A stretch of 64,000 bases of DNA from Jingyaoa shaoxingensis. GTDB lineage: Bacteria > Bacillota > Clostridia > Lachnospirales > Lachnospiraceae. Shown here one piece after another: positions 51,531 to 60,071 of this stretch (positions are counted from its first letter, which is position 1; each line of letters begins with the position of its first letter). Location: the NCBI RefSeq assembly GCF_014385005.1, contig NZ_JACRSZ010000011.1:1-64000 (forward strand). Direction: 5' to 3'. The notes beneath the pieces are model-generated. The model worked only from the letters and a program-made list of their open reading frames with translations. It did not search any database and was not told the DNA's origin. The position numbers and the translations under genes were made by a program.

Positions 51531-52204
51531 TTTACCTCCGCCTCCTTCAAATATTCTTTCAGAACTTCCGACTGATACTCTACCGGAATTTCATCACCGT
51601 ACTGGATTGCTTCAATCTCGGAAGCTTTCGTACATGATTTTACCCAGTCGTACATACTATTGCAGTAGGTGGTCTGGACAGACACATGCTCCATCGCAGC
51701 CTTTACGACAAGCCCCATTTCTTCGGCAGTATAGAACTTGCATGGATTGCCGTCATTGTGGTATTCGCATTTTTCAGCGCCGGCGTTGAGCTGAGCCTGT
51801 TTGCCAAAGAGATTGAGCTGATCGTGAATAGTCAGGCTGAAATGCTGCGTTTCTTCTCCAATTTTAACGTCGATGCCGGAAACAATTTTTTCTTCACACG
51901 CTGCAGACACTTCCGACAACTTTGCAGCTCTTCTTGCTTCAATCCCAAGTTCATTTGCATCTAAGTCAGGAATCTGTTCCAACATAGAAAACCAGAAACC
52001 AAAATCAGCAGCAATTTCCTTTTCTGAAATTACTGCTACGTCTACCCTGCAAAAAATCTCATCAGCCTCATATCCTGTCGGGCCATCTTCTATTTCCTGT
52101 ACAATTTCATGCTGGTTGTTCCTGAGCCACACATCTGCTACGCCATTCGGTTTTGCCTTGTACACTACCTTTTCCATTTTTTCGGGACTTTGAACCTTGT
52201 ACAT
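51527..52204 (-). CDS. DUF4376-like phage tail-associated protein
   Basis: 225 residues from the ATG at 52204 (GGAGGCGAT upstream). The C-terminal half contains QHFSLTIHDQLNLFGKQAQLNAG..YHNDGNPCKFYTAEEMGLVVKAAMEHVSVQTTYCNSMYDWVK, typical of the DUF4376-like proteins behind tail-fibre genes. The first 98 bp overlap the reverse transcriptase 3' end in another frame. Confidence 0.75.
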   Translation of the reverse strand: MYKVQSPEKMEKVVYKAKPNGVADVWLRNNQHEIVQEIEDGPTGYEADEIFCRVDVAVISEKEIAADFGFWFSMLEQIPDLDANELGIEARRAAKLSEVSAACEEKIVSGIDVKIGEETQHFSLTIHDQLNLFGKQAQLNAGAEKCEYHNDGNPCKFYTAEEMGLVVKAAMEHVSVQTTYCNSMYDWVKSCTKASEIEAIQYGDEIPVEYQSEVLKEYLKEAEVK

Positions 52205-53612
52205 AATATCGCCTCCACATATTGAAATATTTTTTCTCAACATAGCCATTTCCTTTGTCGTGATCGCTTGCAATTTTCCTTGCAATCCGCATAAGTTCAT
52301 CTACCTTGTTTCTGATCCGATATTTCACCATATTGGTATTTTTGAACCAGCCATATGCAGATATGACCGACCTCACAAATTTGATTTTTACAGCAACATG
52401 GTGTTTTACCAGTTTCAGAAATTTATTCATCTTCCGTCGTGCGGTAAGAAAAATGTTCCTGCGGATTGTTACCCATACTTTCTTGTGCTTTTTCTGTCTC
52501 CCAAAATACGACTTCATTTCTACATCTCCACCATGAAACCGAAATCCCATGAAATCCAGTAGGGAACCCTTTGTTTTTCCAACCTGATCCTCATACATGG
52601 TTTTCTGCATAATCCAGTCTGGCTTAATTCTCAAGTCGAGAAATTCCAGCATATAGGCGATCATCATTTTGACTGCCTGCTTCAAATGGGTTTTATTCGC
52701 TGCATACATCGTTATATCATCCATATAGAAAATGACATGTGCTATTAACCTTTTGATTTTCGTCTGCCCTCTCCGGCAGGTTTCTTTAACCAGTCGCTCG
52801 CTTGCATAATGATAAGCGTATGAGAGAAAATAATTGCATAAATCCTTTGATACAGGAGAGCCTATCAGAATACCTCTGTCCGGTGCCAACGCTTCCGGCG
52901 ACGGCCATTCCTCATATAGCTCTATAAATACAGTAAACAGATATAGCAACTCATCCGATTTGTGCAGATCTCTTTTCAGCAGTTCCAACAGTTTTCCATG
53001 CCGGATTGACGGATAGCATTTCTTTACGTCAGCCTTTGCGCTATATCTTGTACCTTCAACATCATTAGAGAGCCAACGCAGGACTGCTTTCTTGCCATAG
53101 TTCTGGCCTCTTCCTTTGATGGAAGCGCACTGATATGTTCCCAGCTTTGCTTTGAACAACGGTTCCGCCGCCTTTGCTGCAACCTGCTCATATAAGCGAA
53201 ACAATATTGTTTCCAGCCCAAGCATACGTTCCTTTCCACTTCCCGGGTCATTGATCTTTGTATAGCGGATCAACGGCTGTCCGTAAGTGTTCGCCAACAA
53301 ATGTTCCCTAACGGTTCTGGTACGGATATGATATGCCATTTCCAACGCCAGCTTGTAATGTGCCGCCCTCCAGAAATCATTCTCAGGGAGATTGCCAACG
53401 CTAAGTGCCGCAAACTCTTTACGGTCTACCGGCTCTAGGTTCGTCAGTTGCGGCTTTAGATACTGTTTTACATGCTCCCGGCTTTCCCCGGTATAGCAGG
53501 CAAAGAACCTCACAGAGCTATTCTTTCTGTATTTATCGTGCATATAATCTGTGATTACATCATAAATCCTGTCTGTGTCCGAAACCACAAGTCTCTTGCA
53601 ATATGTTTTCAT
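52107..53612 (-). CDS. DGR reverse transcriptase
   Basis: 501 residues from the ATG at 53612 (AGAAAGAG upstream); codons further upstream are not protein-like. Catalytic Asp motifs: SAKADVKKCYPSI (about 193-203) and FYMDDITMYAA (YMDD at about 296-299). The DGR-type motif 4 is GILIGSPVSKDLCNYFL: it has the [LIV]GxxxS of DGR enzymes but Lys replaces the usual Gln. The thumb shows SAYGWFKNTN. An N-terminal extension of about 110 residues is present. It copies the TR RNA with adenine-specific errors. No separate Avd gene is seen beside it. Confidence 0.93.
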   Translation of the reverse strand: MKTYCKRLVVSDTDRIYDVITDYMHDKYRKNSSVRFFACYTGESREHVKQYLKPQLTNLEPVDRKEFAALSVGNLPENDFWRAAHYKLALEMAYHIRTRTVREHLLANTYGQPLIRYTKINDPGSGKERMLGLETILFRLYEQVAAKAAEPLFKAKLGTYQCASIKGRGQNYGKKAVLRWLSNDVEGTRYSAKADVKKCYPSIRHGKLLELLKRDLHKSDELLYLFTVFIELYEEWPSPEALAPDRGILIGSPVSKDLCNYFLSYAYHYASERLVKETCRRGQTKIKRLIAHVIFYMDDITMYAANKTHLKQAVKMMIAYMLEFLDLRIKPDWIMQKTMYEDQVGKTKGSLLDFMGFRFHGGDVEMKSYFGRQKKHKKVWVTIRRNIFLTARRKMNKFLKLVKHHVAVKIKFVRSVISAYGWFKNTNMVKYRIRNKVDELMRIARKIASDHDKGNGYVEKKYFNMWRRYYVQGSKSRKNGKGSVQGKTEWRSRCVAQEQPA

Positions 53613-53757
53613 GTTTCTCTTTCTTTCTGCTTCAAGGACGTTCGGGTTTACTACTAGCCCCCATCTGTGTCCACTTCCGCCACAGAGCCAGAGACATGTT
53701 GCCATGCCTCCGGTGCTGGTTCGTCAATTTCGGGCATTCCGCCCCAGCCCTTTCGGA

Positions 53758-53774
53758 GTTCCCTTTAAGGGAAC
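53758..53774. repeat. Palindrome beside the template repeat
   Basis: GTTCCCTTTAAGGGAAC, 8-bp arms around a single base, 20 bp from the TR, on the RT side. In TR RNA it would form a stem near the 3' side of the template. Confidence 0.75.
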
Positions 53775-53793
53775 GAAATACAGCACCTCTAAG

Positions 53794-53907
53794 TTATGCA
53801 GAAATTCGAGCGGCATAGTTCCAGTTCGAGTTGGAAAGCCCATTGTTCAGGTTCGCATTCCGACGGCCGTCATTCGCACCGTTGTTCAGGTTGCCCGAGC
53901 CAAGAAC
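53794..53907 (-). repeat. DGR template repeat (TR)
   Basis: 114 bp between the target gene and the RT gene, 252 bp from the variable repeat. Read on the minus strand it contains 29 adenines, mostly in AAC/AAT codon positions (pattern NLNNGANDG...NANLNNGLSNSNWNYAARISA), and ends in TAA. No start codon serves it. It acts as the non-mutated master for mutagenic retrohoming. Confidence 0.95.
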
Positions 53908-53975
53908 GGAAGCCACTGTGCTGTAAGTCCTGTTGAAATATCGTTGATAGTTACAATTTCTTATGTTGCCTTAAA

Positions 53976-54044
53976 AGGGGAGATCCCCTCTTGCTATCGC
54001 AATTCACCCCCGGCGTTACGCAGCCGCTTTGCGTCCGCAACGCC
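53976..54044 (-). repeat. Hairpins downstream of the variable repeat
   Basis: On the minus strand GGCGTTGCG (54044-54036) pairs with CGTAACGCC (54020-54012) through one G-U, and it covers the target gene's stop codon. Further on AGGGG-ATCT-CCCCT (53989-53976) is followed by TTTTAAGG, which may end the target mRNA. A GC-rich hairpin just behind VR is known to aid homing in DGRs. Confidence 0.6.
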
Positions 54045-55704
54045 CGCAGGCAGAAAGACGAGCGGCACAGGTCCAGTCCGAGTAGGAAAGCCCATCGGTC
54101 AGGAGCGCAAACCGACGGCCGCCCGACGCACCGCAGCCCAGGTAGCCCGAGCCAAGAACCTCTCGCTGGCTATCGCCAGTCGTCTCGAGGTTCTCTGTGT
54201 AAAGCCCATCAGCATAACCAGTGCTGGAAGTTGCTGCAACCTCAACTGGATAACGCACTTCTGGATCATCAGCGGAATAACCAAGCTTGCTGATATATTT
54301 CCAGCTGCCTTTGTTGTCCGGAATTGCATAACCAAGAGCAATCCAATCGTCAGTTGTAGCTCCTGCGGTAGTCATTTTCGTACAGTCATAGCAGATATAT
54401 GGACGCATCACATGATTTTCAATCTTCATGACTGTATTTCCTTTCGGTTCCCAGAATCCAGAAGACATTTCCACGCCGAACAAAATGTATGGCTCTTTTC
54501 CGCTGGTGTTGCTCACAGGGGATCCGCAAGAACCAAGCACATCATCACATCCGCCTGTGTTCCACGGCATCGTACTGATAATTGTTTCACACGTCACGCC
54601 AGATACAGAAGTCGGCGCTGTAGAAAATTTCTGTCCTCCATTATCAACATATACAGCCGCATTATTGCTGTCATAATCTTCAATCTTTGTGATCTTTACT
54701 TTATTCGCTTTTGCGTGAAGTCCACTCGATCCTCGGTCGTTATTCGCCTTTCCTTCACTTGTAAGGCTGTTGGCATTTCCTATGGAAACAGTTCCTCCAA
54801 CAACAAACTCTTTGGCCGCACTTTTAGAAATAATGATTCTTTCCACATCGTTTTCCTGCACAGTGGCAGTTGTCTGTGTCCACCACCAGTTACAACCTGC
54901 CATCACCGACTGGCTATGTCTGGTAGCGAAGGCAATCTCCATAAGTCGTGTCATTCTCTCTGAATCCTGAGAAGTCTCAGCACAATACTGTGTGCCTTTT
55001 GCCCGGAACTTTGTCAAGGAACTCTGGAAGCTGTAGTTTTTCGGAGATACACCACTGATCGAGGACGCAACACCGTCCGCATTGTCACCAGACATATATT
55101 TTGCAATCGCCACAAATGGTCGGATTGTTCCGTCCGGTCTGATTGCGCCGCCCTCTGGCAGCCATTCTGCAGAGTGTCTGGTATCAGAAACAACAGTGTC
55201 CTCGCCGTTTGCATCAAATTTGCGATATACATACTGGGTAAGATACAGACACCATGTATCATATTTTGTTCGGGAGAATTCATTATCAATATCCTTGATA
55301 TACTGAACCTGAAAATCTCCGTTTTCATTAACAGATCCATTAACTTCCAGATATGCAAAACAGCCGCGTCCATCGAAATCATTTTTCGCACGAACGGTAT
55401 TCGTAGACGGAGCTGCTGTCATGCCAACCGCATCATAAAGTCGGGTTCCAGTGCTTGCCGGTGTCACATCGTAATTGTCGAAATGTACGCCGTACTTCTT
55501 GCCATCCTTATGCAGATTCAGCAGGAATAACGCCTGCTCATTTTTTGTACCGGCAAAGTTTGTGACCGCTTCTTTTAGAGCAACATCATTCTGAATGAGC
55601 TGTCCAAACAGTTCATTGAAAACGTCCGCATGGTTACGGTCAGTTGTTTCCAGCTTTCGCAGATATTCGTTGAATACCGCATTGTTCACATCAAAAAAGC
55701 TCAT
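54016..55704 (-). CDS. DGR target: tail-fibre/receptor-binding protein with variable C-terminus
   Basis: 562 residues. The N-terminal two thirds resemble a phage structural fibre protein (MSFFDVNNAVFNEYLRKLETTDRNHADVFNELFGQLIQND at the start). The C-terminal about 130 residues look like a C-type-lectin-type fold (SGFWEPKGNTVMKIENHVMRPYICYDCTKM, WKYISKLGYSADDPEVRYPVEV). Variable residues lie at about 516-553 (GSGYLGCGASGGRRFALLTDGLSYSDWTC). After the VR the frame reads on as CGRCGRKAAA. It probably decides host-surface binding. Confidence 0.92.
   Translation of the reverse strand: MSFFDVNNAVFNEYLRKLETTDRNHADVFNELFGQLIQNDVALKEAVTNFAGTKNEQALFLLNLHKDGKKYGVHFDNYDVTPASTGTRLYDAVGMTAAPSTNTVRAKNDFDGRGCFAYLEVNGSVNENGDFQVQYIKDIDNEFSRTKYDTWCLYLTQYVYRKFDANGEDTVVSDTRHSAEWLPEGGAIRPDGTIRPFVAIAKYMSGDNADGVASSISGVSPKNYSFQSSLTKFRAKGTQYCAETSQDSERMTRLMEIAFATRHSQSVMAGCNWWWTQTTATVQENDVERIIISKSAAKEFVVGGTVSIGNANSLTSEGKANNDRGSSGLHAKANKVKITKIEDYDSNNAAVYVDNGGQKFSTAPTSVSGVTCETIISTMPWNTGGCDDVLGSCGSPVSNTSGKEPYILFGVEMSSGFWEPKGNTVMKIENHVMRPYICYDCTKMTTAGATTDDWIALGYAIPDNKGSWKYISKLGYSADDPEVRYPVEVAATSSTGYADGLYTENLETTGDSQREVLGSGYLGCGASGGRRFALLTDGLSYSDWTCAARLSACGRCGRKAAA
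54046..54159 (-). repeat. DGR variable repeat (VR)
   Basis: Aligned without gaps to the TR at an offset of 252 bp. 23 of 29 adenine positions of the TR are altered; of the other 85 positions only one differs (a T to G in an AAT to TCG change). It occupies the 3' end of the tail-fibre gene. Confidence 0.96.
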
Positions 55705-55721
55705 TTTGTAGCCTCCTTATT

Positions 55722-56102
55722 TTAGAATGTATCGTCGCATTCGAAGATTGCTTCCATATCGCCGTCTTTGCCTTTTTTCATAAATGCCTTAAATGCAACA
55801 AAGTCGCCCTGTGCGTCATACAGGCCAACTTCGGAAATATATTCACCGGCAAGCTCGCTGGCTGTCAGTGTACAGCTATACCGGATTTTTGTATCAGACA
55901 CCACGGTATAGCCGTCGATGTCCTTTCTCAGAACTTCCTTGTGAAGTGCATTCTGATCCGGTGAGTGTGTCACAATTTCACCGGCGGAATTTACGCCGCC
56001 GGTACCAAATGCCATTCCTACAATTTTGGGAAGCGCTGCGATACCAGCTCTTGCTTCCAACATTTTCTTCTTTGCTCTTGTCGTAACGGTTGTTCCTGCC
56101 AT
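55722..56102 (-). CDS. Phage tail-collar fibre N-terminal domain protein
   Basis: 126 residues. MAGTTVTTRAKKKMLEARAGIAALPKIVGMAFGTGGVNSAGEIVTHSPDQNALHKEVLRKDI is typical of tail-fibre N-terminal domains that attach to the baseplate. It ends in a short beta region. It lies between the YmfQ-like gene and the DGR target, and may serve as adaptor for the target fibre. Confidence 0.8.
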   Translation of the reverse strand: MAGTTVTTRAKKKMLEARAGIAALPKIVGMAFGTGGVNSAGEIVTHSPDQNALHKEVLRKDIDGYTVVSDTKIRYSCTLTASELAGEYISEVGLYDAQGDFVAFKAFMKKGKDGDMEAIFECDDTF

Positions 56103-57079
56103 TACAGTTCCTCCCTTCCAGAGTTAAGATTTATAGTTCCGTCCAGCGCAAAATCTCCATTCAATGGCTTTGCGTGCGCTGGAATAAAAAGATTTACTCC
56201 GATATCTTCCTGTGCGCCTATATCCATGCGATATGTTTCCTTAACAATCGGTGGCATTGTGTGATCCAATAATAGGCTGCCGTCCAGATCCGTCATTCCA
56301 TCCAGAGTTCCGTAACCTTCCCACCAGTTAAGTAGAACACGATGAACCGGGAATATTTCTGCCTGCATTTCATGCTGGATTCTCACCCGGCACTTCATCT
56401 TTGGAAATGCAATTTCATTTCCAGCCTCCACCACAATCGGATATTTGAACGTAAAAAATGGCGGAAGTTCCGCTGAAAGTTCTGCCGCCCCATCAAGAGC
56501 ATTGGAACCGTTCAGTGTTCCGTCCCACCATGTAATCTGTGCCCTATGCCTTATCCTATTGTAAACAATCTGCTCTTTCAAAACGAATGTACAGATCATA
56601 TCCCGGATTGTAAACGACAGGTGCTCCGGGTATCTCCGACTGATAATGTTATGGATCTTCCGTTGTGAAAACTGTCCGTCCTCGTCGCAGAAAATTCGGA
56701 TTTGCAGCTTAACACCATTCCACCACAACTCACTCTCACAGCCGGTATAGGCTTTGATGATCGACTGGATAACCGTCTTTGACAGTTTTCCTGTCCCAGA
56801 CCAGTATGCAGCCACCGTTTTTCTCCGTTCTTCCAACGTTTCATCTGGCTCAGGTTCTATTCTAAGCGCCGGTTCAAATACCGTCGTAATTGTTCTTTCG
56901 TCCGCATTTGCCGGAAACTGATTATTCACAACTCTTTCCAGCCAGTATGCCATCAAATCCAGTGTCCACCCTGCGAATCGGTAATTCGCATCCATCTCTC
57001 TGAACTCAGTCCACCATTTCGGGCCATAGCTCACGATTTCTTCATATCCGCTCCGTTGCTGGTTATTAAAGATTTCCAT
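56102..57079 (-). CDS. YmfQ/DUF2313-like tail protein
   Basis: 325 residues. N-terminal part YEEIVSYGPKWWTEFREMDANYRFAGWTLDLMAYWLERVVNNQFPANADERTI followed by a long body with repeated WWDGTLNGSNALDG / WWEGYGTLDGMTDLDG units. Equivalent to PBSX XkdU, a baseplate wedge component. Overlaps the baseplate J gene by 14 bp. Confidence 0.82.
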   Translation of the reverse strand: MEIFNNQQRSGYEEIVSYGPKWWTEFREMDANYRFAGWTLDLMAYWLERVVNNQFPANADERTITTVFEPALRIEPEPDETLEERRKTVAAYWSGTGKLSKTVIQSIIKAYTGCESELWWNGVKLQIRIFCDEDGQFSQRKIHNIISRRYPEHLSFTIRDMICTFVLKEQIVYNRIRHRAQITWWDGTLNGSNALDGAAELSAELPPFFTFKYPIVVEAGNEIAFPKMKCRVRIQHEMQAEIFPVHRVLLNWWEGYGTLDGMTDLDGSLLLDHTMPPIVKETYRMDIGAQEDIGVNLFIPAHAKPLNGDFALDGTINLNSGREEL

Positions 57080-58166
57080 TGACCTCCACCTCCCCGATTA
57101 CCGGAACGTGGTATATATCGCAGGTGATATTTCCTTTTCCACCATTCACAAGCAAATTGTCAAAATCAACAATATCGGAAATGTTGGAGATCAAGGCGCT
57201 CACATTATTGTATCTGATTACAATTTCATCCGAAGTTGAGTTTAATGCCAGTTCCTTCAGATATGCTTTCACGGCGTTTGATACTTCCGTCTGAATTCCG
57301 TTGTAGGTGCTTTCTGCTTTTTTTGTCACATCCAGTTTTATACTGATTTCCTGTTTCTTTGCTGCAACCGCAGTGAAGAAACATCCGAATGTCGCTTTCC
57401 CTTCTCCGAAGCCCTGTGCGCCGGGATCAATGGTATCCTGCACCAGCTTAACCACGCTTTCTGCCGGCTCCGTTCCCTCTGTGGAAATGATAATTCCGAG
57501 AACTGTACAATCTCCATTCCACAGTGGAACGGTTCTTGTACGCCCCACGCCCTGAATTTCTTCACACCACGACCGTATCTGCACCTTATTTCCGTTTTCC
57601 GCTGGCCCGGACAGCTTATCTATGTATCTGGATCTCGCAGAATCATCCTCTTCCATATCCACTGCCGGCACCGCAAGTTCTTTCAGAGTTGCACTGATAA
57701 GATTATCCACATCTTGGTCTGGAATAACCGGAAGTCCCGGAACCAGTGTGTTCATATCCGTTCCGGTTTCCTCTGACACAATCACCCATCTGTCGTTTAG
57801 CTTCTGTGTGGTAAAGAAATGATCGTCGCAGCTCATAAGATCGCCGACCTGTGGTTCCGCTCCTACATATTCCACATAATAGGTTGCTGCCGTATCTGCC
57901 GGTGGATTTCTTTCCATGCCACGCTCCATCATTTTTTCAGTCAGAACGTCGCCGGTGCAAGTAAGGATAGAAAGAATTTCGTTTACAGTGGCAAGATCGT
58001 TGAAAAATTTTGCCGTTCGGATGATATGGCCCGAGCAGGCATCCATATAGACGCTGCCTTGATGTGTGTCTACACCAAGCTCCGCGCCCATATCTTCGCA
58101 CTCTGCCATCAGATAATCTTCTGTAATTTCATCAAGCCCAAGCTCTCCAATATTTTTAATCGCCAT
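57066..58166 (-). CDS. Baseplate J-like protein
   Basis: 366 residues, matching XkdT/gpJ: DEITEDYLMAECEDMGAELGVDTHQGSVYMDACSGHIIRTAKFFNDL, RNPPADTAATYYVEYVGAEPQVG and DVTKKAESTYNGIQTEVSNAVKAYLKELALNSTSDEIVIRYNNVSALISNISDIVD. It forms the wedge periphery of the contractile tail baseplate. Confidence 0.93.
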   Translation of the reverse strand: MAIKNIGELGLDEITEDYLMAECEDMGAELGVDTHQGSVYMDACSGHIIRTAKFFNDLATVNEILSILTCTGDVLTEKMMERGMERNPPADTAATYYVEYVGAEPQVGDLMSCDDHFFTTQKLNDRWVIVSEETGTDMNTLVPGLPVIPDQDVDNLISATLKELAVPAVDMEEDDSARSRYIDKLSGPAENGNKVQIRSWCEEIQGVGRTRTVPLWNGDCTVLGIIISTEGTEPAESVVKLVQDTIDPGAQGFGEGKATFGCFFTAVAAKKQEISIKLDVTKKAESTYNGIQTEVSNAVKAYLKELALNSTSDEIVIRYNNVSALISNISDIVDFDNLLVNGGKGNITCDIYHVPVIGEVEVNGNL

Positions 58167-58590
58167 CCGCTATCGCCCCCTCTATCTCAATATCTCCATA
58201 AATTGTGCTTGCGACAAATGACACATGAACACTGTCGTGAGATATGATCTCATAGGAAAAATCCGAAACGCCAGTAATCCGTTCATCATAAAGCAATGCT
58301 TCCTCCAGCATTACCGGCATATCAGATTCCAGAAAATCATCTGTAAGTCCACTGTCATTTATCTTGTTGAAAAAATCACACCCATACTGGTCATCATAGA
58401 TTAAATGAGCGAACCGGGTTGTTGACAGAATTTTCCAGATAGCCTGCACCACAGCTTCTTTCCCGTCTATCATTCCCCCGATTCGTTTTCTTTCAAAATC
58501 CATCTTATAGGTGCGATATACCTGATTTGATTCGTCTATATCGTCCTCGTCAAAAGGAACGCTGACAATTTCATCTAATTCTTCGTCCAT
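58156..58590 (-). CDS. DUF2634/XkdS-like baseplate wedge protein (gp25-like)
   Basis: 144 residues. MDEELDEIVSVPFDEDDIDESNQVYRTYKMDFERKRIGGMIDGKEAVVQAIWKILSTTRFAHLIYDDQYGCDF is the usual start. It links wedge and hub. Overlaps the J gene by 11 bp. Confidence 0.88.
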   Translation of the reverse strand: MDEELDEIVSVPFDEDDIDESNQVYRTYKMDFERKRIGGMIDGKEAVVQAIWKILSTTRFAHLIYDDQYGCDFFNKINDSGLTDDFLESDMPVMLEEALLYDERITGVSDFSYEIISHDSVHVSFVASTIYGDIEIEGAIADGD

Positions 58591-58594
58591 ATTC

Positions 58595-58840
58595 TCACAC
58601 CCTATCCATCATGTAGTATGATTTTCCATTATTAAAGGCGAACATATAGAAATGCTCGCCCGCATTTAAAGGTTCCAGCCTGTCGGGTACCGTTAAGGAA
58701 ATAGCCGACAAGCTTATATTTATGTCATTTTGCAACGTCACCTGCAAGGGATCAACGCTCGTCACTGCACCGATTACCATTTTCGGAACATACGGCTGCA
58801 CCATCTGCTGGATCAATTGCTTAATTGATGTAGCTGCCAT
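58595..58840 (-). CDS. DUF2577/XkdR-like tail protein
   Basis: 81 residues, SIKQLIQQMVQPYVPKMVIGAVTSVDPLQVTLQNDINISLSAISLTVPDRLEPLNAGEHFYM. DUF2577 proteins accompany XkdS and XkdQ in PBSX-like tails. Confidence 0.85.
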   Translation of the reverse strand: MAATSIKQLIQQMVQPYVPKMVIGAVTSVDPLQVTLQNDINISLSAISLTVPDRLEPLNAGEHFYMFAFNNGKSYYMMDRV

Positions 58841-58851
58841 AACGCCTCCTG

Positions 58852-60063
58852 TCAGATTTCTTTCAGATAACCAGAATAAGAATATCCTGTAGTGCCTTTA
58901 TACCTCACATGGAGCCAGCCATTCTTGGATTTTCCATCCCCCTCCGCAGTTTTTCCATATGGAATCGCTGTAAGTTTTGTGCCATTTGGCTCTTTTCTGA
59001 TAAACAATCCGCTTCTCGCCGTCACCCGATACTTTTTATTCCATGTGCTGCTATTTCCGCTGCCTGAAGAACCATTGCTGGATTTGTAGTCGGGTACATA
59101 ATTCAATTTCAGTTTCATTTGGTGCTTTCCATTCTCGAATGTATGGGTATCTTCATCAACATACATTACTTTCGTCAGCCCTAACGCACTGATTTTCACA
59201 TGAACACAGCCGCCCGAAATTACTGAAATATCCCCTGTGCCAGTCCATGTTAAGGACTGTGCCACTACGCTCTTCTCTTCTTTGAAGGTCGCAATTTTCT
59301 GGTTCAGCTCCGTTGCACTTGCATCATTGTCCACTGACTGAACATCTGCAAACTTACCAATTTTCTTCTCCAATTCCTTATTGGTATACGATTTCTTGGT
59401 TTTATTCTTGGATGTAATCAGCTTTATCCGAGTTCTGGTGTCATAAATGGAGCGTGTCTGCTCATAGCTTTCCGTATTGGTCGCAACGCTCAGTTCCGGC
59501 ATGGTATTCACATCTTTTCTCTGCCAGAGATATATTTTCCCTTTTTCAGATCTGACATAATACCGTCTGCCGGTTGATTTGTACGTTTCACTCAGAGCCT
59601 CTTGAATCACGTCCCAGTATGTGGAATTGGATTTTACAAGCTCTGATATTTTCTTTCCGGTATCTACTGCACTACCAACCGTCAAGCCAGCACGCTTGCA
59701 GCAATCTTTAAAGATCTGAGTTGCCGTTTTCTTTTTGTAGCTGAAAGAATCTTTGCTGTTGCTGAGGTATATGCAGTTGTCCCATGCCTTCAAGGTGAGT
59801 TTCCGGGCACTGCTCTTTGTTTCCGTCATAAGCAGCCCTCGAAAAATCTCTTTGCCGTCCAGATACAGCACGCAAGTCTGGCCACTTCCGCAGTCTACGA
59901 AAGCTCTTTTCATTGCATACCCTTCCGAATCAAACAGAACAACAGAAATGCTCCTTGGTGCAGCGCCTTTCCTGCCGGATACCGTAACGGAAGAAACCAA
60001 CTCGCTATAATCGTAAAAGGTTCGCCCTCTGCCTATCATAAATTTCAACTTATAATCTGCCAT
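58852..60063 (-). CDS. XkdQ-like baseplate hub protein with C-terminal SH3 domain
   Basis: 403 residues. The body matches the phage late-control D/gp27 hub family (RGRTFYDYSELVSSVTVSGRKGAAPRSISVVLFDSEGYAMKR...AWDNCIYLSNSKDSFSYKKKTATQIFKDCCKRAGL). A Ser/Gly linker (about 332-342) precedes an SH3b domain (KKYRVTARSGLFIRKEPNGTKLTAIPYGKTAEGDGKSKNGWLHVRYKG), which could bind cell wall during injection. Confidence 0.9.
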   Translation of the reverse strand: MADYKLKFMIGRGRTFYDYSELVSSVTVSGRKGAAPRSISVVLFDSEGYAMKRAFVDCGSGQTCVLYLDGKEIFRGLLMTETKSSARKLTLKAWDNCIYLSNSKDSFSYKKKTATQIFKDCCKRAGLTVGSAVDTGKKISELVKSNSTYWDVIQEALSETYKSTGRRYYVRSEKGKIYLWQRKDVNTMPELSVATNTESYEQTRSIYDTRTRIKLITSKNKTKKSYTNKELEKKIGKFADVQSVDNDASATELNQKIATFKEEKSVVAQSLTWTGTGDISVISGGCVHVKISALGLTKVMYVDEDTHTFENGKHQMKLKLNYVPDYKSSNGSSGSGNSSTWNKKYRVTARSGLFIRKEPNGTKLTAIPYGKTAEGDGKSKNGWLHVRYKGTTGYSYSGYLKEI

Positions 60064-60071
60064 AACGCCTC

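Noticed and set aside
53575..54963. A 462-codon plus-strand open frame across the TR and VR
   Set aside because: It is antisense to the DGR target and RT. It has no ribosome site fit and a composition typical of a shadow frame; the minus-strand genes have clear motifs.
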